From assembly GCA_017618015.1 (NCBI GenBank), contig JAFZVC010000003.1, forward strand, positions 1 through 64,000: a stretch of DNA of 64,000 nt, written 5' to 3'. Numbering within the stretch: the first letter of the stretch is position 1; each line of letters opens with the position of its first letter. Source of the DNA: Spirochaetaceae bacterium (lineage in GTDB: Bacteria > Spirochaetota > Spirochaetia > Treponematales > Treponemataceae). Below the pieces are notes generated by a model. That model had not been told where the DNA came from, ran no database searches, and worked only from the letters and a program-made list of their open reading frames with translations. Shown one piece after another: positions 24,858 through 34,243 of the stretch. The position numbers and the translations under genes are program-made.

Positions 24858-27137
24858 ATGAATATTTTTTTTGATGAAAAAAGCCGTTCTTTCCGGCTGG
24901 ATACGCCGTCATCAAGCTATGTGATGGCTGTCACGGACAAAGAAGGCTTTCTTGGGCATGTGTATTATGGCAAAAAAATAAACGATTCGGATATCAGCTA
25001 CTTTTTAAGGGCGGATGATTATCCGTACACGCCGGAGAAAATGGACAGAGAGCGTGTTCCGTTCATGGGCGGTTTCCCGTTCGAGTTTCCGGGTCATGGC
25101 TGCGGCGATTTCCGCGCTTCGTGCATAGAGGTGCGGACTGCTGGCGGATACACGACGGTGAATCCTGTTTATGTATCGCACCGGATTATACCGGGAAAAC
25201 CTGAGCTTGATGGAATGCCAATCCGTTCCGGGATTCCTGCCGTATTTGCTTCGGAAAAAGAATGTTCCACACTTGAGGTCGTTCTTGCGGACGCAGCTAC
25301 AGCCGTTGAAATCCGCCTTTTTTATACAGTTTTCAACAAGCTTGATGTTATTGTAAAAAGCGCGTGTGTCCGCAACACCGGGGATGCGCCGATTTATCTT
25401 ACGAAATTCCTTTCTTCCGCGCTTACGTTCGAAAACGAGCCTGCTCTCGATGTGCTTACGCTTCACGGTGCATGGGCGCGGGAACGCAATATCCAGAGAA
25501 AGCCGATTGCTTACGGCTCTTATAGAATTGAGTCGCGCCGTGGCGAAACGAGCCATCAGGTGAATCCTTTCATGGCGATTATGGAGCGTACCGCAGACCA
25601 AAAGCAAGGTAATGTTTACGGCATAAGTCTTGTTTATTCCGGCAACTTCGAGATGGAAGCAGAGCTTGACAGCAGCGACACGGTGCGCGTTACGGCAGGC
25701 ATTGGAGACGATAATTTCTGCTGGAAGCTCGGTGCGGGCGAAAGCTTTTCCGCTCCGGAAGCAGTTCTTGTCTATTCGGCGGACGGCATTGGCGGAATGA
25801 GCCGCACTTACCACGACCTTTTCAGGAACAACCTGATACGGAGCAAATACAAGTTCCAGGACAGACCTGTTCTTCTTAACAGTTGGGAAGCTGCATACTT
25901 CGATTTTGATACGGAAAAGCTGCTCGGCATTGCGAAAGAGGCCGCCGCTAGGGGAGTGGAGCTTTTTGTTCTTGATGACGGCTGGTTCGGTAAGCGTGAT
26001 GATGACAGCACTTCGCTTGGCGACTGGTTCGTGAACGAGAAAAAGCTTCCCGGCGGACTTGTTAGGCTTTCTTCAGAAGTTCACAAGATGGGGCTTAAGT
26101 TCGGTGTGTGGTTTGAGCCGGAGATGGTTTCTCCAGACTCTGATTTGTACCGCGCGCACCCCGATTGGGCTATTTCTGTTCCGGGACGGAACCGCTCGCT
26201 TTCACGAAACCAGCTCGTTCTCGACTACAGCCGCCCAGAGGTGTGCGACTACGTTTATTCAATGATTTCAACAGTCATTCGTGACGCAAAGATAGACTAC
26301 GTTAAGTGGGATATGAACCGTGCTTTGTGCGAGGTTGGAAGCGCCGCACTTCCTGCTGACAGGCAGGGCGAGGTGCTTCACCGCTATGTGCTCGGCATGT
26401 ATTCACTTCAGGGGCGGCTTGTAACGGACTTCCCCGACTTGCTTTTGGAAAACTGCTCTGCCGGGGGTGCGCGCTTTGATCCCGCTATGATTTACTTCAG
26501 CCCGCAGATTTGGTGCTCCGACGACACCGATGCGATAGAGCGCCTTGCCGTTCAGGAAGGAACCGCTGTCGTTTATCCGCTTTCGTGTATGGGCGCGCAC
26601 GTCTCCGTGTGCCCGAACCACGTTACGCGGCGGTCTACGCCTTTTTCGACGCGTGCTATGGTCGCCCTCGCAGGAACATTCGGCTATGAGCTTGATATTA
26701 CAAAGCTTTCCGACGAGGACAAGGCAGCTGTTCCACATCAGATTAAGCTTTACCATAAGTTTGGTTCTCTCATGCGCGAGGGCGACTACTATAGGCTTGT
26801 GTCTTATAACGAGAACCGCCGCTGGGACAGCTGGCAGGTCGTCTCTAAGGACAAGAAAACGTCGCTTGTTACGGTTATCCAGGTGATTACGGAGCCGTCG
26901 CGCAGAAGCCGCCGTCTTTGCTTTCAGGGGCTTAACCCGGACGCGTCTTACAAAGTTGAGGTTGTGCGTATGTCCGGCGCAGAAGTTGACGGTGGGCTTA
27001 AAGACGGAGCCGCCGCCGATGCAGCGTATCTTGAGGGACGCACGTTCAGCGGCAGTGCGCTGATGAACGCGGGTATCCTTGTTCACCGCACCCCCGGCGA
27101 TTTCGTCGGTACAATGTATTACCTTACAGCAGAGTAA
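24858..27137 (+). CDS. Alpha-galactosidase, GH36
   Basis: A 759-residue cytoplasmic GH36 enzyme that removes alpha-1,6-linked galactose from oligosaccharides such as melibiose and raffinose. The nucleophile aspartate is in YVKWDMNR (about D485) and the acid/base aspartate in IWCSDDTD (about D555). The N-terminal beta-sandwich, FVLDDGWFGKRDDD and SAGGARFDPAM are all family-typical. The start at 24858 is set by AAGGGAG six bases upstream; 16 further in-frame codons upstream are not supported. It is followed by palindrome D and a terminator, so it is a separate unit from the LacI operon. Confidence 0.92.
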   Translation: MNIFFDEKSRSFRLDTPSSSYVMAVTDKEGFLGHVYYGKKINDSDISYFLRADDYPYTPEKMDRERVPFMGGFPFEFPGHGCGDFRASCIEVRTAGGYTTVNPVYVSHRIIPGKPELDGMPIRSGIPAVFASEKECSTLEVVLADAATAVEIRLFYTVFNKLDVIVKSACVRNTGDAPIYLTKFLSSALTFENEPALDVLTLHGAWARERNIQRKPIAYGSYRIESRRGETSHQVNPFMAIMERTADQKQGNVYGISLVYSGNFEMEAELDSSDTVRVTAGIGDDNFCWKLGAGESFSAPEAVLVYSADGIGGMSRTYHDLFRNNLIRSKYKFQDRPVLLNSWEAAYFDFDTEKLLGIAKEAAARGVELFVLDDGWFGKRDDDSTSLGDWFVNEKKLPGGLVRLSSEVHKMGLKFGVWFEPEMVSPDSDLYRAHPDWAISVPGRNRSLSRNQLVLDYSRPEVCDYVYSMISTVIRDAKIDYVKWDMNRALCEVGSAALPADRQGEVLHRYVLGMYSLQGRLVTDFPDLLLENCSAGGARFDPAMIYFSPQIWCSDDTDAIERLAVQEGTAVVYPLSCMGAHVSVCPNHVTRRSTPFSTRAMVALAGTFGYELDITKLSDEDKAAVPHQIKLYHKFGSLMREGDYYRLVSYNENRRWDSWQVVSKDKKTSLVTVIQVITEPSRRSRRLCFQGLNPDASYKVEVVRMSGAEVDGGLKDGAAADAAYLEGRTFSGSALMNAGILVHRTPGDFVGTMYYLTAE

Positions 27138-27180
27138 CAGCAAACGCGTGTGTCTGCGCATCAACAACAGCGATTTTGTA

Positions 27181-27283
27181 CACTAACAGTGCGTAGACAA
27201 CGACTTCCTGCATTGCCACTATTGAAGCACGCAGTGCTGAACTTGTGGCATATGCAGGATCGTTGTCGAGAGCACTGTTAGTG
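27181..27283 (+). repeat. Long palindrome, family 1, copy D
   Basis: CACTAACAGTGC (27181-27192) pairs with GCACTGTTAGTG (27272-27283). Inside follow gta/GAGA, GACAACGA/CGTTGTC, CCTGCAT/ATGCAGG, GCCAC/GTGGC, then the apex TATTGAA, hairpin GCAC-GCA-GTGC and TGAACTT. The layout and apex match copy C exactly while the stem sequences differ. Confidence 0.8.
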
Positions 27284-27321
27284 AATAGATGCATATAGGT
27301 GTTGGTGCCGCATTGCATAGC

Positions 27322-27360
27322 AAAACGCAGACTGCAGTTAAATGTAGCCTGCGTTTTTTT
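27322..27360 (+). terminator. Terminator of the alpha-galactosidase gene
   Basis: AAAACGCAG (27322-27330) and CTGCGTTTT (27349-27357) pair and are followed by a T-run. It lies 185 bases after the gene, beyond palindrome D. Confidence 0.75.
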
Positions 27361-27432
27361 ATGAAATGGACTTTTTTAAGTTTTCAGGTTAAAAAAATTA
27401 AACAAAAATAGTGAAAAAAGTTTAAAATCTAG

Positions 27433-27461
27433 TTGACGGATTGAAAAACTGGGTCTAAACT
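27433..27461 (+). promoter_or_regulatory. Promoter for a leaderless LacI-regulator mRNA
   Basis: TTGACG (27433-27438), 17 bases and TAAACT (27456-27461). The ATG follows after seven bases without a ribosome-binding site. Confidence 0.6.
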
Positions 27462-27468
27462 CAATTAT

Positions 27469-28476
27469 ATGAAAAAGGTAACTATTGAGACTGTAGCAAA
27501 GAAGGTTGGGGTTTCTGCCGCGACCGTTTCTTATGCGCTGTCCGGTAAAAAGAAAATAAGTCCTGAGGTTAAAGAAAAAATCTTTCAGGTTATAAAAGAG
27601 CTCGATTACAGGCCTAACGTAACGGCAAGAAACCTTGCCAGCAGCAAGACCTGGACTGTCGGACTGTATGCGTCTCCTACGCAGAATATCCGTGAGGATT
27701 ACTTTTTCAATAACATCCTTGCTGGCGTTCTTGATGTTCTTCATGAAAAGAAATATCAGCTCATGCTTTATGCAGACTACCTTGACGAGAACGGCGGGTT
27801 GAATCCTGATTTCAGCCTTACGCAGCCAATTGACGGCGCTCTCATAATGAACCCAAGGGTCGATGATGCTTACATTGAGCACGTTAAGGAGCGCAAGATT
27901 CCGTATGCGATTATCGGTACGCCGGAAAAAGACGCAGGCGAAACATACTTCGTCGATTCCGATATTGCGGCTGGTTATTACGCGGCAGTGAATTATCTTA
28001 TTTCTAAAGGACATAAGAAAATAATCCTGATGAACGGACTTGCTGAGTACGCCCAGAGCGAGAACAGAAAAGTCGGTTATAAGCAGGCATTTCTTGACAA
28101 CGGCCTTGAGTACGACAAAAGCTATATCGTGAACGTACCGATGGTCGAGGAAGAAGGCTACCGTGCTTTTATGGACATACTGAAAAAAAAGACGGATGCT
28201 ACTGCTGTCGTAACTTTTAACGACACGATCGCCGTCGGTGTTCTGCGCGCGCTCCGTGAGCAGAAAATCAACGTGCCGCATAAAATGGCTGTTGTAAGTG
28301 CCGGTAATACAATGATTACCAGAGTCCATAACCCTACAATTACAAGCATTGACATGAACGCTTATACGCTCGGCTCAAAAGCTGCGGAGCTTCTTGTTGA
28401 CGTAATAGAAAAGCGAAGGATGCAGCCTTCGCACGAAATAATCCAGACACATCTTGAGGAGCGCGAAAGCAGCTGA
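27469..28476 (+). CDS. LacI-family transcriptional regulator
   Basis: A 335-residue repressor. The N-terminal helix-turn-helix (VTIETVAKKVGVSAATVSYALSG, residues about 4-26) and hinge (RPNVTARNLASSKT) are followed by the periplasmic-binding-like ligand domain. It lies just upstream of a sugar ABC operon whose promoter carries operator-like sequences (28593-28604 and 28627-28641), so it most likely controls that operon in response to the imported sugar. Confidence 0.9.
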   Translation: MKKVTIETVAKKVGVSAATVSYALSGKKKISPEVKEKIFQVIKELDYRPNVTARNLASSKTWTVGLYASPTQNIREDYFFNNILAGVLDVLHEKKYQLMLYADYLDENGGLNPDFSLTQPIDGALIMNPRVDDAYIEHVKERKIPYAIIGTPEKDAGETYFVDSDIAAGYYAAVNYLISKGHKKIILMNGLAEYAQSENRKVGYKQAFLDNGLEYDKSYIVNVPMVEEEGYRAFMDILKKKTDATAVVTFNDTIAVGVLRALREQKINVPHKMAVVSAGNTMITRVHNPTITSIDMNAYTLGSKAAELLVDVIEKRRMQPSHEIIQTHLEERESS

Positions 28477-28558
28477 TCAACTGCTGGCTCACGCGGTTTT
28501 TCATCCGCAGTTTGATCGGTCAGCGAAAAAAAAATCGGGAAAAACACTTAAATTTTTC

Positions 28559-28588
28559 TTGACAAATGTTAAAATCTGGGTTTATGAT
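28559..28588 (+). promoter_or_regulatory. Promoter of the sugar ABC operon
   Basis: TTGACA (28559-28564), 18 bases and TATGAT (28583-28588). The leader to the first gene is about 145 bases and carries two operator-like sites. Confidence 0.7.
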
Positions 28589-28590
28589 TA

Positions 28591-28641
28591 GGTTAAACGG
28601 TTAAACAAAAATAAAAATATTTTTGCTTTTAACGGTTATAC
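28591..28641 (+). promoter_or_regulatory. Two LacI-type operator-like sites
   Basis: TTAAACGGTTAA (28593-28604) is a near-palindrome around a central CG, the usual LacI-family layout, and starts five bases after the -10 box. A related TTTTAACGGTTATAC lies at 28627-28641. Both are followed by ACAAAAA or TACAAAAA. Binding there would block transcription start or early elongation. Confidence 0.6.
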
Positions 28642-28738
28642 AAAAAATGGTGTACGTAGAACTGTGCCGTTCTGCGGATATCGTTGGCATTTTATTTCAA
28701 ATGAGAGTCCAACAAGGGAGACTTTCAAGGAGGATTAA

Positions 28739-30031
28739 ATGAAAAAAATTGTTTTGGTTCTGTGCGTAATTTTTATGCTCGTTCCAGCGGTTTGGGCAGG
28801 CGGAAAAAAAGATTCGGCCTCTAGTGTCAAGACGGTTACAATCTGGGACTTCAAGTGCGGTTCAGGTGCGTCTAAGGTTGCTATGGAGCAGATCGATGCT
28901 CTTATCGAGAAAAACAACCCGGACATCAAGATTAATCACGTTGCTCAGCCAGATGGTGACAACTATTATCAGCTCGTTCGTGCTGCTGTTCAGGCTGGTG
29001 AAGGTCCAGATATCATCATGTTCCATGGTGGCGTTCAGGCTTATGAGTTCGACGATTTTACACTCCCACTCGACAAATACATAGCTTCTTGGAGAAGCGA
29101 GATTGCTGAGGATAACTGGGCATTTTGTTCAGAGGGTGGAGACGGTTCAAAACCAGTTCACATGGTTCCTCTTACAACTCAGGGATTCGGTATCTATACA
29201 AACAAAGCACTCCTTAAGAAAGCCGGTATCGATCCAGACAAAGTTCCTGCAACAGCAGAAGAATTCCTTGCTAACTGTAAGGCTCTTAAGGCAGCTGGAA
29301 TCGCTCCTATCGTAGGCGGTTTCTCTGGCGGTCCTTACACAGTAGACTTCCTTTTCCGCTGCTTCATCGCAAACATCTACGGCGACAAGGTTGCTGACCT
29401 TGCTAAGAACGTTGACTTCGTTGGAAACGCTCAGTTCAAAGAAGCTTGCGAGATCATGAAAGAACTTATGTCAAACTACGTTGATGATGAAGCTACTTCA
29501 ACTGTTTACTTCACAGACGCTGGCGACAACTTCGCTGCTGGAAAGGGTGCTATGTTCATCGGTCTTCTTTCTGACGTAAACAACTGGAAGACATTCTGTG
29601 ACGCTCTTGGAAAGGACAACGTAGGTTACTATCCAACAGTTAACTTCACAAACGCTTCTTATAAGAACATTCAGGTTCTTCAGCCGTGCGGAATCGGATA
29701 CTCAATCATGTCTTGGTCAAAGAATCCTGATGCAGCTGCAAAAGTTCTTCAGGCTTACGGCTCAGGCGAAGGTCCTGGAATCTTCATGGGTGTAACAGGT
29801 GCTCTCGGTGTTAACAAGAAAGCTGACATCAACAGCCTTGGCTATCCAATCGTAGGCGAGATTCTTTCAAGAAACTCAGCCCTCGACGTTACGAACATCC
29901 TTACAAACGAGGATGCTAACAGCAACTTCGACAGATACTGTACAGAAGCTTTCGTAACAGGCGAGATTACGATTGACGAGTTCATCGCAAAATGCCAGAC
30001 AATGCTTGTGAACGCAAGAGAAGCTAGATAA
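28739..30031 (+). CDS. ABC sugar transporter, substrate-binding protein
   Basis: A 430-residue family 1 extracellular solute-binding protein. Residues 1-20 form a signal peptide (MKKIVLVLCVIFMLVPAVWA) with no lipobox cysteine. It delivers a sugar or oligosaccharide to the permease pair encoded next. AAGGAGG lies about nine bases before the ATG. Codon choice is visibly biased (many GCT, ACA, TCA) compared with the neighbours, as expected for an abundantly made protein. Confidence 0.9.
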   Translation: MKKIVLVLCVIFMLVPAVWAGGKKDSASSVKTVTIWDFKCGSGASKVAMEQIDALIEKNNPDIKINHVAQPDGDNYYQLVRAAVQAGEGPDIIMFHGGVQAYEFDDFTLPLDKYIASWRSEIAEDNWAFCSEGGDGSKPVHMVPLTTQGFGIYTNKALLKKAGIDPDKVPATAEEFLANCKALKAAGIAPIVGGFSGGPYTVDFLFRCFIANIYGDKVADLAKNVDFVGNAQFKEACEIMKELMSNYVDDEATSTVYFTDAGDNFAAGKGAMFIGLLSDVNNWKTFCDALGKDNVGYYPTVNFTNASYKNIQVLQPCGIGYSIMSWSKNPDAAAKVLQAYGSGEGPGIFMGVTGALGVNKKADINSLGYPIVGEILSRNSALDVTNILTNEDANSNFDRYCTEAFVTGEITIDEFIAKCQTMLVNAREAR

Positions 30032-30045
30032 TCTGGTAAGATGAT

Positions 30046-30083
30046 GGATGTCCGGTTTTGTGCCTCCGGGCATCCATTTTTTT
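30046..30083 (+). terminator. Partial terminator between binding protein and permeases
   Basis: GGATG-t-CCGG (30046-30055) pairs with CCGG-g-CATCC (30066-30075), followed by a T-run. Such a hairpin usually lowers permease expression relative to the binding protein. Confidence 0.65.
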
Positions 30084-30115
30084 AGCATTGGGTGCATTAT
30101 AGTTCAGGAAAAAAA

Positions 30116-31003
30116 ATGAAAAGAAAACTTTCCAAAAAAAATACAGAATTGTTTGAGCCATATATGCTTATTGCTCCGTTGCTCATTCTTCTTGCCGTAT
30201 TCATTTTGTATCCGGTAATTGCAAACATAGTAATGAGTTTTTTCAAATGGAACGGAATTAAAAAACCGCAGTTCATTGGTCTTGAAAACTATGCAGAAAT
30301 GTTCAAGGATGAAAAATTCTGGGGTTCTATAAAGAATACCGGCATTCTGCTTTTATATATTCCGCTTGGCGTTGTACTTCCTCTTATAGTCTCCGCCGTT
30401 CTTAGGGAAGGTCTTAAGGGATGGTCGTTCTTCCGCGCCGCGCTTTATCTTCCTAATATCCTTGGATATGTAATCATGGGATCAATCTGCAACATCGTGT
30501 TCAGAAAAACTGGTCCTATCAACAATATACTTACAGCAGTGGGACTCGACAGCCTTGCGAAAGACTGGCTGATGAGCCCTGAGCTTGCCATAAACTCGCT
30601 CGGCTTTGTTTATGGCGTGTGGCTGCGACTTGGTTTTGGTTGTATCTTCTTCCTTGCCGCAATGAGTAGTATCGACGAGTCGCTTTACGACGCGGCGAAA
30701 ATTGACGGCGCAAAATGGTGGAAAACGTTCTTCAACGTAACGCTTCCATCAATCCGGTTCTCAATCGAGTTCTGGGTAGTTCTTTCGTTCATCGAAGTTC
30801 TTGCAAGAGCTTTCTCGTTTATCTATACGTTCACGAACGGCGGTCCTGGATTTGCGACATTCACGCTTGAATACGGAATTTACACATCGGGATTCGTTGC
30901 TTTCAAGATGGGCTATGCGAGCGCGTGGGCGAGCGTCCTGTTTGTGTTCTGCGCGATAATCGCAGTATTCCAAGTAAAACTTATGAAGAAGGAAGCAGAA
31001 TGA
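30116..31003 (+). CDS. ABC sugar transporter permease 1 (MalF/UgpA type)
   Basis: A 295-residue inner-membrane protein with six hydrophobic segments. The cytoplasmic EAA loop that contacts the ATPase is visible as YDAAKIDGAKWWKTFFNVTLP. It pairs with the permease that overlaps its stop codon. AGGA lies about six bases before the ATG at 30116. The ATPase subunit is not encoded here, so a shared MsmK-like ATPase elsewhere is likely. Confidence 0.9.
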   Translation: MKRKLSKKNTELFEPYMLIAPLLILLAVFILYPVIANIVMSFFKWNGIKKPQFIGLENYAEMFKDEKFWGSIKNTGILLLYIPLGVVLPLIVSAVLREGLKGWSFFRAALYLPNILGYVIMGSICNIVFRKTGPINNILTAVGLDSLAKDWLMSPELAINSLGFVYGVWLRLGFGCIFFLAAMSSIDESLYDAAKIDGAKWWKTFFNVTLPSIRFSIEFWVVLSFIEVLARAFSFIYTFTNGGPGFATFTLEYGIYTSGFVAFKMGYASAWASVLFVFCAIIAVFQVKLMKKEAE

Positions 31004-31833
31004 ACAACCGTTACGAAAGATATATAAAGACAGTTATGTATATATTCCTTGGTGTTTGTGCTTTTATCGCGCTGTATCCGATTTTCTTCTGCATAATTAC
31101 GAGTATAAAGACACCAGAGGAATACGTTACGAACAAGCTTGGGCTTCCAGAGCATATTACGTTCGATAATTACAAGTATGTTTGGGAAAACGGAAATATG
31201 CTCCGTTACTTCCTGAATACGCTTCTTGTTATCCCGGTAGGACTCGTGTTCTATCTGTTTATCTGCGTTTCTGCAGGATTCGCGTTCGGTCGTCTTCGTT
31301 TTAAGGGACGCTTGCCGCTCTTCCTGACCGTGCTTTTCCTTATGATATTTCCGCAGATGCTTCTTTCCATGCAGATTTTCCAGATTTGCCGCACGCTTAA
31401 GCTCGTGAACAATTATCTGGGACTTATCCTCGTTTGGGTAGCGTATTTCAGCCCGTTCGGCACTTACATAATGACGACGTACTATTCGACAGTTCCGATG
31501 TCGCTTGTGGAGTCGGCAAGACTCGATGGCGCGAAACTTTACCAGATGCTTATCCGCATTATGGTTCCTATCGCACAACCGATGATTGTCGTTATCACGA
31601 TAATAGGAACGCAGTCGATGTGGAACGAGCTTCCGTTCTCTATGCTGCTGTTGCAGAACGCCGATATGAGAACGATTACGCACTCGCTCGGAATGCTCAA
31701 AGGTCAGTACGGCTTGAAAGACCCGATTCTTATGTCTGCGATTTTGTGCGCGGCATCGGTCCCAATCTTGTTGTTCCTGTTCTTCCAGAAGCAGATAACA
31801 ATGGGCTCATACAGTGGAGCAGTGAAGGGCTGA
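31000..31833 (+). CDS. ABC sugar transporter permease 2 (MalG/UgpE type)
   Basis: A 277-residue inner-membrane protein with six hydrophobic segments and the EAA loop VESARLDGAKLYQMLIRIMVP. Its ATG overlaps the TGA of permease 1 (ATGA), showing translational coupling. An open frame extends 25 codons upstream but lies inside permease 1. Confidence 0.9.
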   Translation: MNNRYERYIKTVMYIFLGVCAFIALYPIFFCIITSIKTPEEYVTNKLGLPEHITFDNYKYVWENGNMLRYFLNTLLVIPVGLVFYLFICVSAGFAFGRLRFKGRLPLFLTVLFLMIFPQMLLSMQIFQICRTLKLVNNYLGLILVWVAYFSPFGTYIMTTYYSTVPMSLVESARLDGAKLYQMLIRIMVPIAQPMIVVITIIGTQSMWNELPFSMLLLQNADMRTITHSLGMLKGQYGLKDPILMSAILCAASVPILLFLFFQKQITMGSYSGAVKG

Positions 31834-31837
31834 TTTT

Positions 31838-34138
31838 ATGAAGCAAACGAATCGATTTGTTTTTGATATGCTCGACCAGGACGCGCCAGATGCTGTCCGC
31901 GACAAAATCTTCCGTGCGGGACTTCCTGTTTCCGCGACAGTCGTGAATGGTGCTGGCTCTTGCGGCTCAGTTGACGTAAAAGTTCCGTTCGTGCATCAGG
32001 TTCTGAAGAACATGTTCCTGTTCCCTGACACGGACGAAGCTCCCGCCGTAAAAGACGTTGTTTTCCGCGCTTACGGCGACAACATAATGCGCGTAACTTG
32101 CGCAAGTGCGCTTCCTGATGACGCGGCGAACCCGATGCTTTCTTTCGCAGCAGACTTAAAGCAAACTCCACTCAGCGTAGAAAAGCTTAATGGCACGGAA
32201 GAAGGCTGGGTAATAAAAGACGCGACAGGCGCAAAACGCGCTTATATAAACACAAAACAAGAAAAACGCGAGATTTGGAGCGACCTTCAGCCGGAGCCAC
32301 CGCTCGTTTTTGAAGCGTCCGTTTATCCTGATGGCAAGACAGAAGTTCCGTTCGCCGGGTACGATACTTTCTTCCCGCACCAGAACGAATCGTTCAGCCT
32401 TGGATACATCGAAAGAGACGGCGCGACAGACAGATGGCTCTATTCGCTTAAGTCGCTTCCTGGCGAAAAATACGCGGGTACTGGCGAGCGATTTGCCGGA
32501 ATGAACCTTGCTGGAAAGACATTCGTTCTTGAAAACACCGACGGTCTTGGCAACAACAGCCGCCGCGCGTACAAGAACGTTCCTTTCTATATATCTAGCC
32601 GCGGTTACGGCGTTCTTGTAATGACATCCTCTCATGTCCGCCTTTCGCTTGCGGATATCTCTACACGCGCCGCGCAGGGACTTATTGAGGACGATGCTCT
32701 TGATATCTTCATAATTGGCGGCGGCAGCGTAGAGGAGATTGTCAGAAACTATCGCCGCTTAACAGGCTTCCCGTCCGATGTTCCGATGTGGTCATATGGA
32801 ACGTGGATGGCAAAGATGACGTATTTCTCTGCCGATGAGACTCGCACTGTCGTAAAGAAAATGCGCGACGGTCACTTTCCGCTCGACGTTCTTCACCTTG
32901 ACACAGGCTGGTTCAAGACGGACTGGAAATGCGAGTGGACGTTCAGCGACGAGCGTTTTCCGGACCCGGACGGCTATCTTGCCGAGATGAAGAAAAACGG
33001 CGTAAAAGTCTGTCTGTGGCAGCTTCCGAGCATCGCGCGTGACACAAAATACTACGATGAGGCAAAGAAAAATCGTTATTTCGCGCCGCCGAAAGAAAAA
33101 CTTGAGGCTCTTGGTTCTAACTTCAGCGACGTTGAGTTTGACGGAAACATAGATTTTACGAACCCTAAGGCTGTTGAATGGTATCAGGGGCTTTTGGAAG
33201 GGCTTTTGAAGCGCGGCGTTTCCGCAATAAAGACGGATTTTGGCGAAGTTATCGACCCGAAAGCCGATTATATGGGGCTTCCGTACAAAAAACTTCACAA
33301 CATGTATTCGCTTCTTTATCAGCGGGCAGCGTTCGAAGTGAGCCGCCGTGTAAAAGGCAAGAATGCGCTTATTTGGGCGCGTGCCGGCTGGATCGGCTGC
33401 CAAAGGTATCCTGTTCATTGGAGCGGCGACTGTGCAAGCACTTGGGACGGAATGGCTGGTGCGCTTCGTGGCGGACTTCATGCCGGGCTTTCGGGCTTCG
33501 GCTTTTGGAGCCACGATGTTCCCGGTTTCCACGGATTACCAAGCTTTATGAACAGTAAGCCCGCTGACGATTTGTACGTGCGCTGGACACAGTTCGGCGT
33601 GTTCACGTCGCATTTGCGCTATCACGGCTCTTATTCTCGCGAGCCTTACGAATATCCAGCTGTCGCGGACACTGTGCGCGAGTGGCTTAAGCTCCGTTAT
33701 GCGCTTATCCCGTATATCGTGGAGCAGGGAAAGAAAGCGACAGAGACAGGATATCCAGTTCTTCGCGCGCTGATTTTCCACCATGCTGATGACCCGATGT
33801 GCTGGAACATAGACGATGAATACTACTTCGGCGATTCGTTCCTTGTCGCGCCTGTGATGAACAGCGAGGGCGTAAGGGGTGTTTATCTTCCTGCCGGAAG
33901 CTGGGTCGATTTTTGGACGGGCGAGAATATTGAATCGGAAGGACGCTGGCTGAAGAACGTGAAGAGCCCGTTGGAGCGTCTGCCTCTTTTTGTAAGGCGC
34001 GACAGTGTTATCAGCGTTTATCCAGAGGCTGTTGAGTGCACGGATAACATGGATTTGAGCAAATCGGTCGAAATCAAGTTCGACAGCTCATATAAGGGTC
34101 TTGGCGCGACGTGCCTCGGTAAGTTCATCAAGCTGTAA
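31838..34138 (+). CDS. GH31 glycosidase, alpha-xylosidase-like
   Basis: A 766-residue cytoplasmic GH31 enzyme. The nucleophile is in AIKTDFGE (about D467) and the acid/base in HWSGDCAST (about D531). The KTDFGE form of the nucleophile motif is typical of YicI-type alpha-xylosidases rather than alpha-glucosidases, so the likely substrates are isoprimeverose or xyloglucan fragments; substrate is inferred only. It starts five bases after permease 2 in the same operon and should process the imported oligosaccharide. Confidence 0.87.
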   Translation: MKQTNRFVFDMLDQDAPDAVRDKIFRAGLPVSATVVNGAGSCGSVDVKVPFVHQVLKNMFLFPDTDEAPAVKDVVFRAYGDNIMRVTCASALPDDAANPMLSFAADLKQTPLSVEKLNGTEEGWVIKDATGAKRAYINTKQEKREIWSDLQPEPPLVFEASVYPDGKTEVPFAGYDTFFPHQNESFSLGYIERDGATDRWLYSLKSLPGEKYAGTGERFAGMNLAGKTFVLENTDGLGNNSRRAYKNVPFYISSRGYGVLVMTSSHVRLSLADISTRAAQGLIEDDALDIFIIGGGSVEEIVRNYRRLTGFPSDVPMWSYGTWMAKMTYFSADETRTVVKKMRDGHFPLDVLHLDTGWFKTDWKCEWTFSDERFPDPDGYLAEMKKNGVKVCLWQLPSIARDTKYYDEAKKNRYFAPPKEKLEALGSNFSDVEFDGNIDFTNPKAVEWYQGLLEGLLKRGVSAIKTDFGEVIDPKADYMGLPYKKLHNMYSLLYQRAAFEVSRRVKGKNALIWARAGWIGCQRYPVHWSGDCASTWDGMAGALRGGLHAGLSGFGFWSHDVPGFHGLPSFMNSKPADDLYVRWTQFGVFTSHLRYHGSYSREPYEYPAVADTVREWLKLRYALIPYIVEQGKKATETGYPVLRALIFHHADDPMCWNIDDEYYFGDSFLVAPVMNSEGVRGVYLPAGSWVDFWTGENIESEGRWLKNVKSPLERLPLFVRRDSVISVYPEAVECTDNMDLSKSVEIKFDSSYKGLGATCLGKFIKL

Positions 34139-34142
34139 AAAC

Positions 34143-34218
34143 GAGAGAGGGGGTCGCGTACAAGACCGGAGCGCTACGTTAGTGCGCGAGGACTTGGGAG
34201 CGAGGGGGATACTTCCCC
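34143..34218 (+). repeat. G-rich palindromic repeat, family 2, copy 3
   Basis: Begins AACGAGAGAGGGGGTCGCG right after the GH31 stop and ends with GAGCGAGGGGGATACTTCCCCCT. Compared with copy 2, the ends are nearly identical while the middle differs. It lies within the sugar operon, 26 bases before the next start codon. Confidence 0.6.
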
Positions 34219-34243
34219 CTGCTAATAAAAGAAGGAACAAAAA

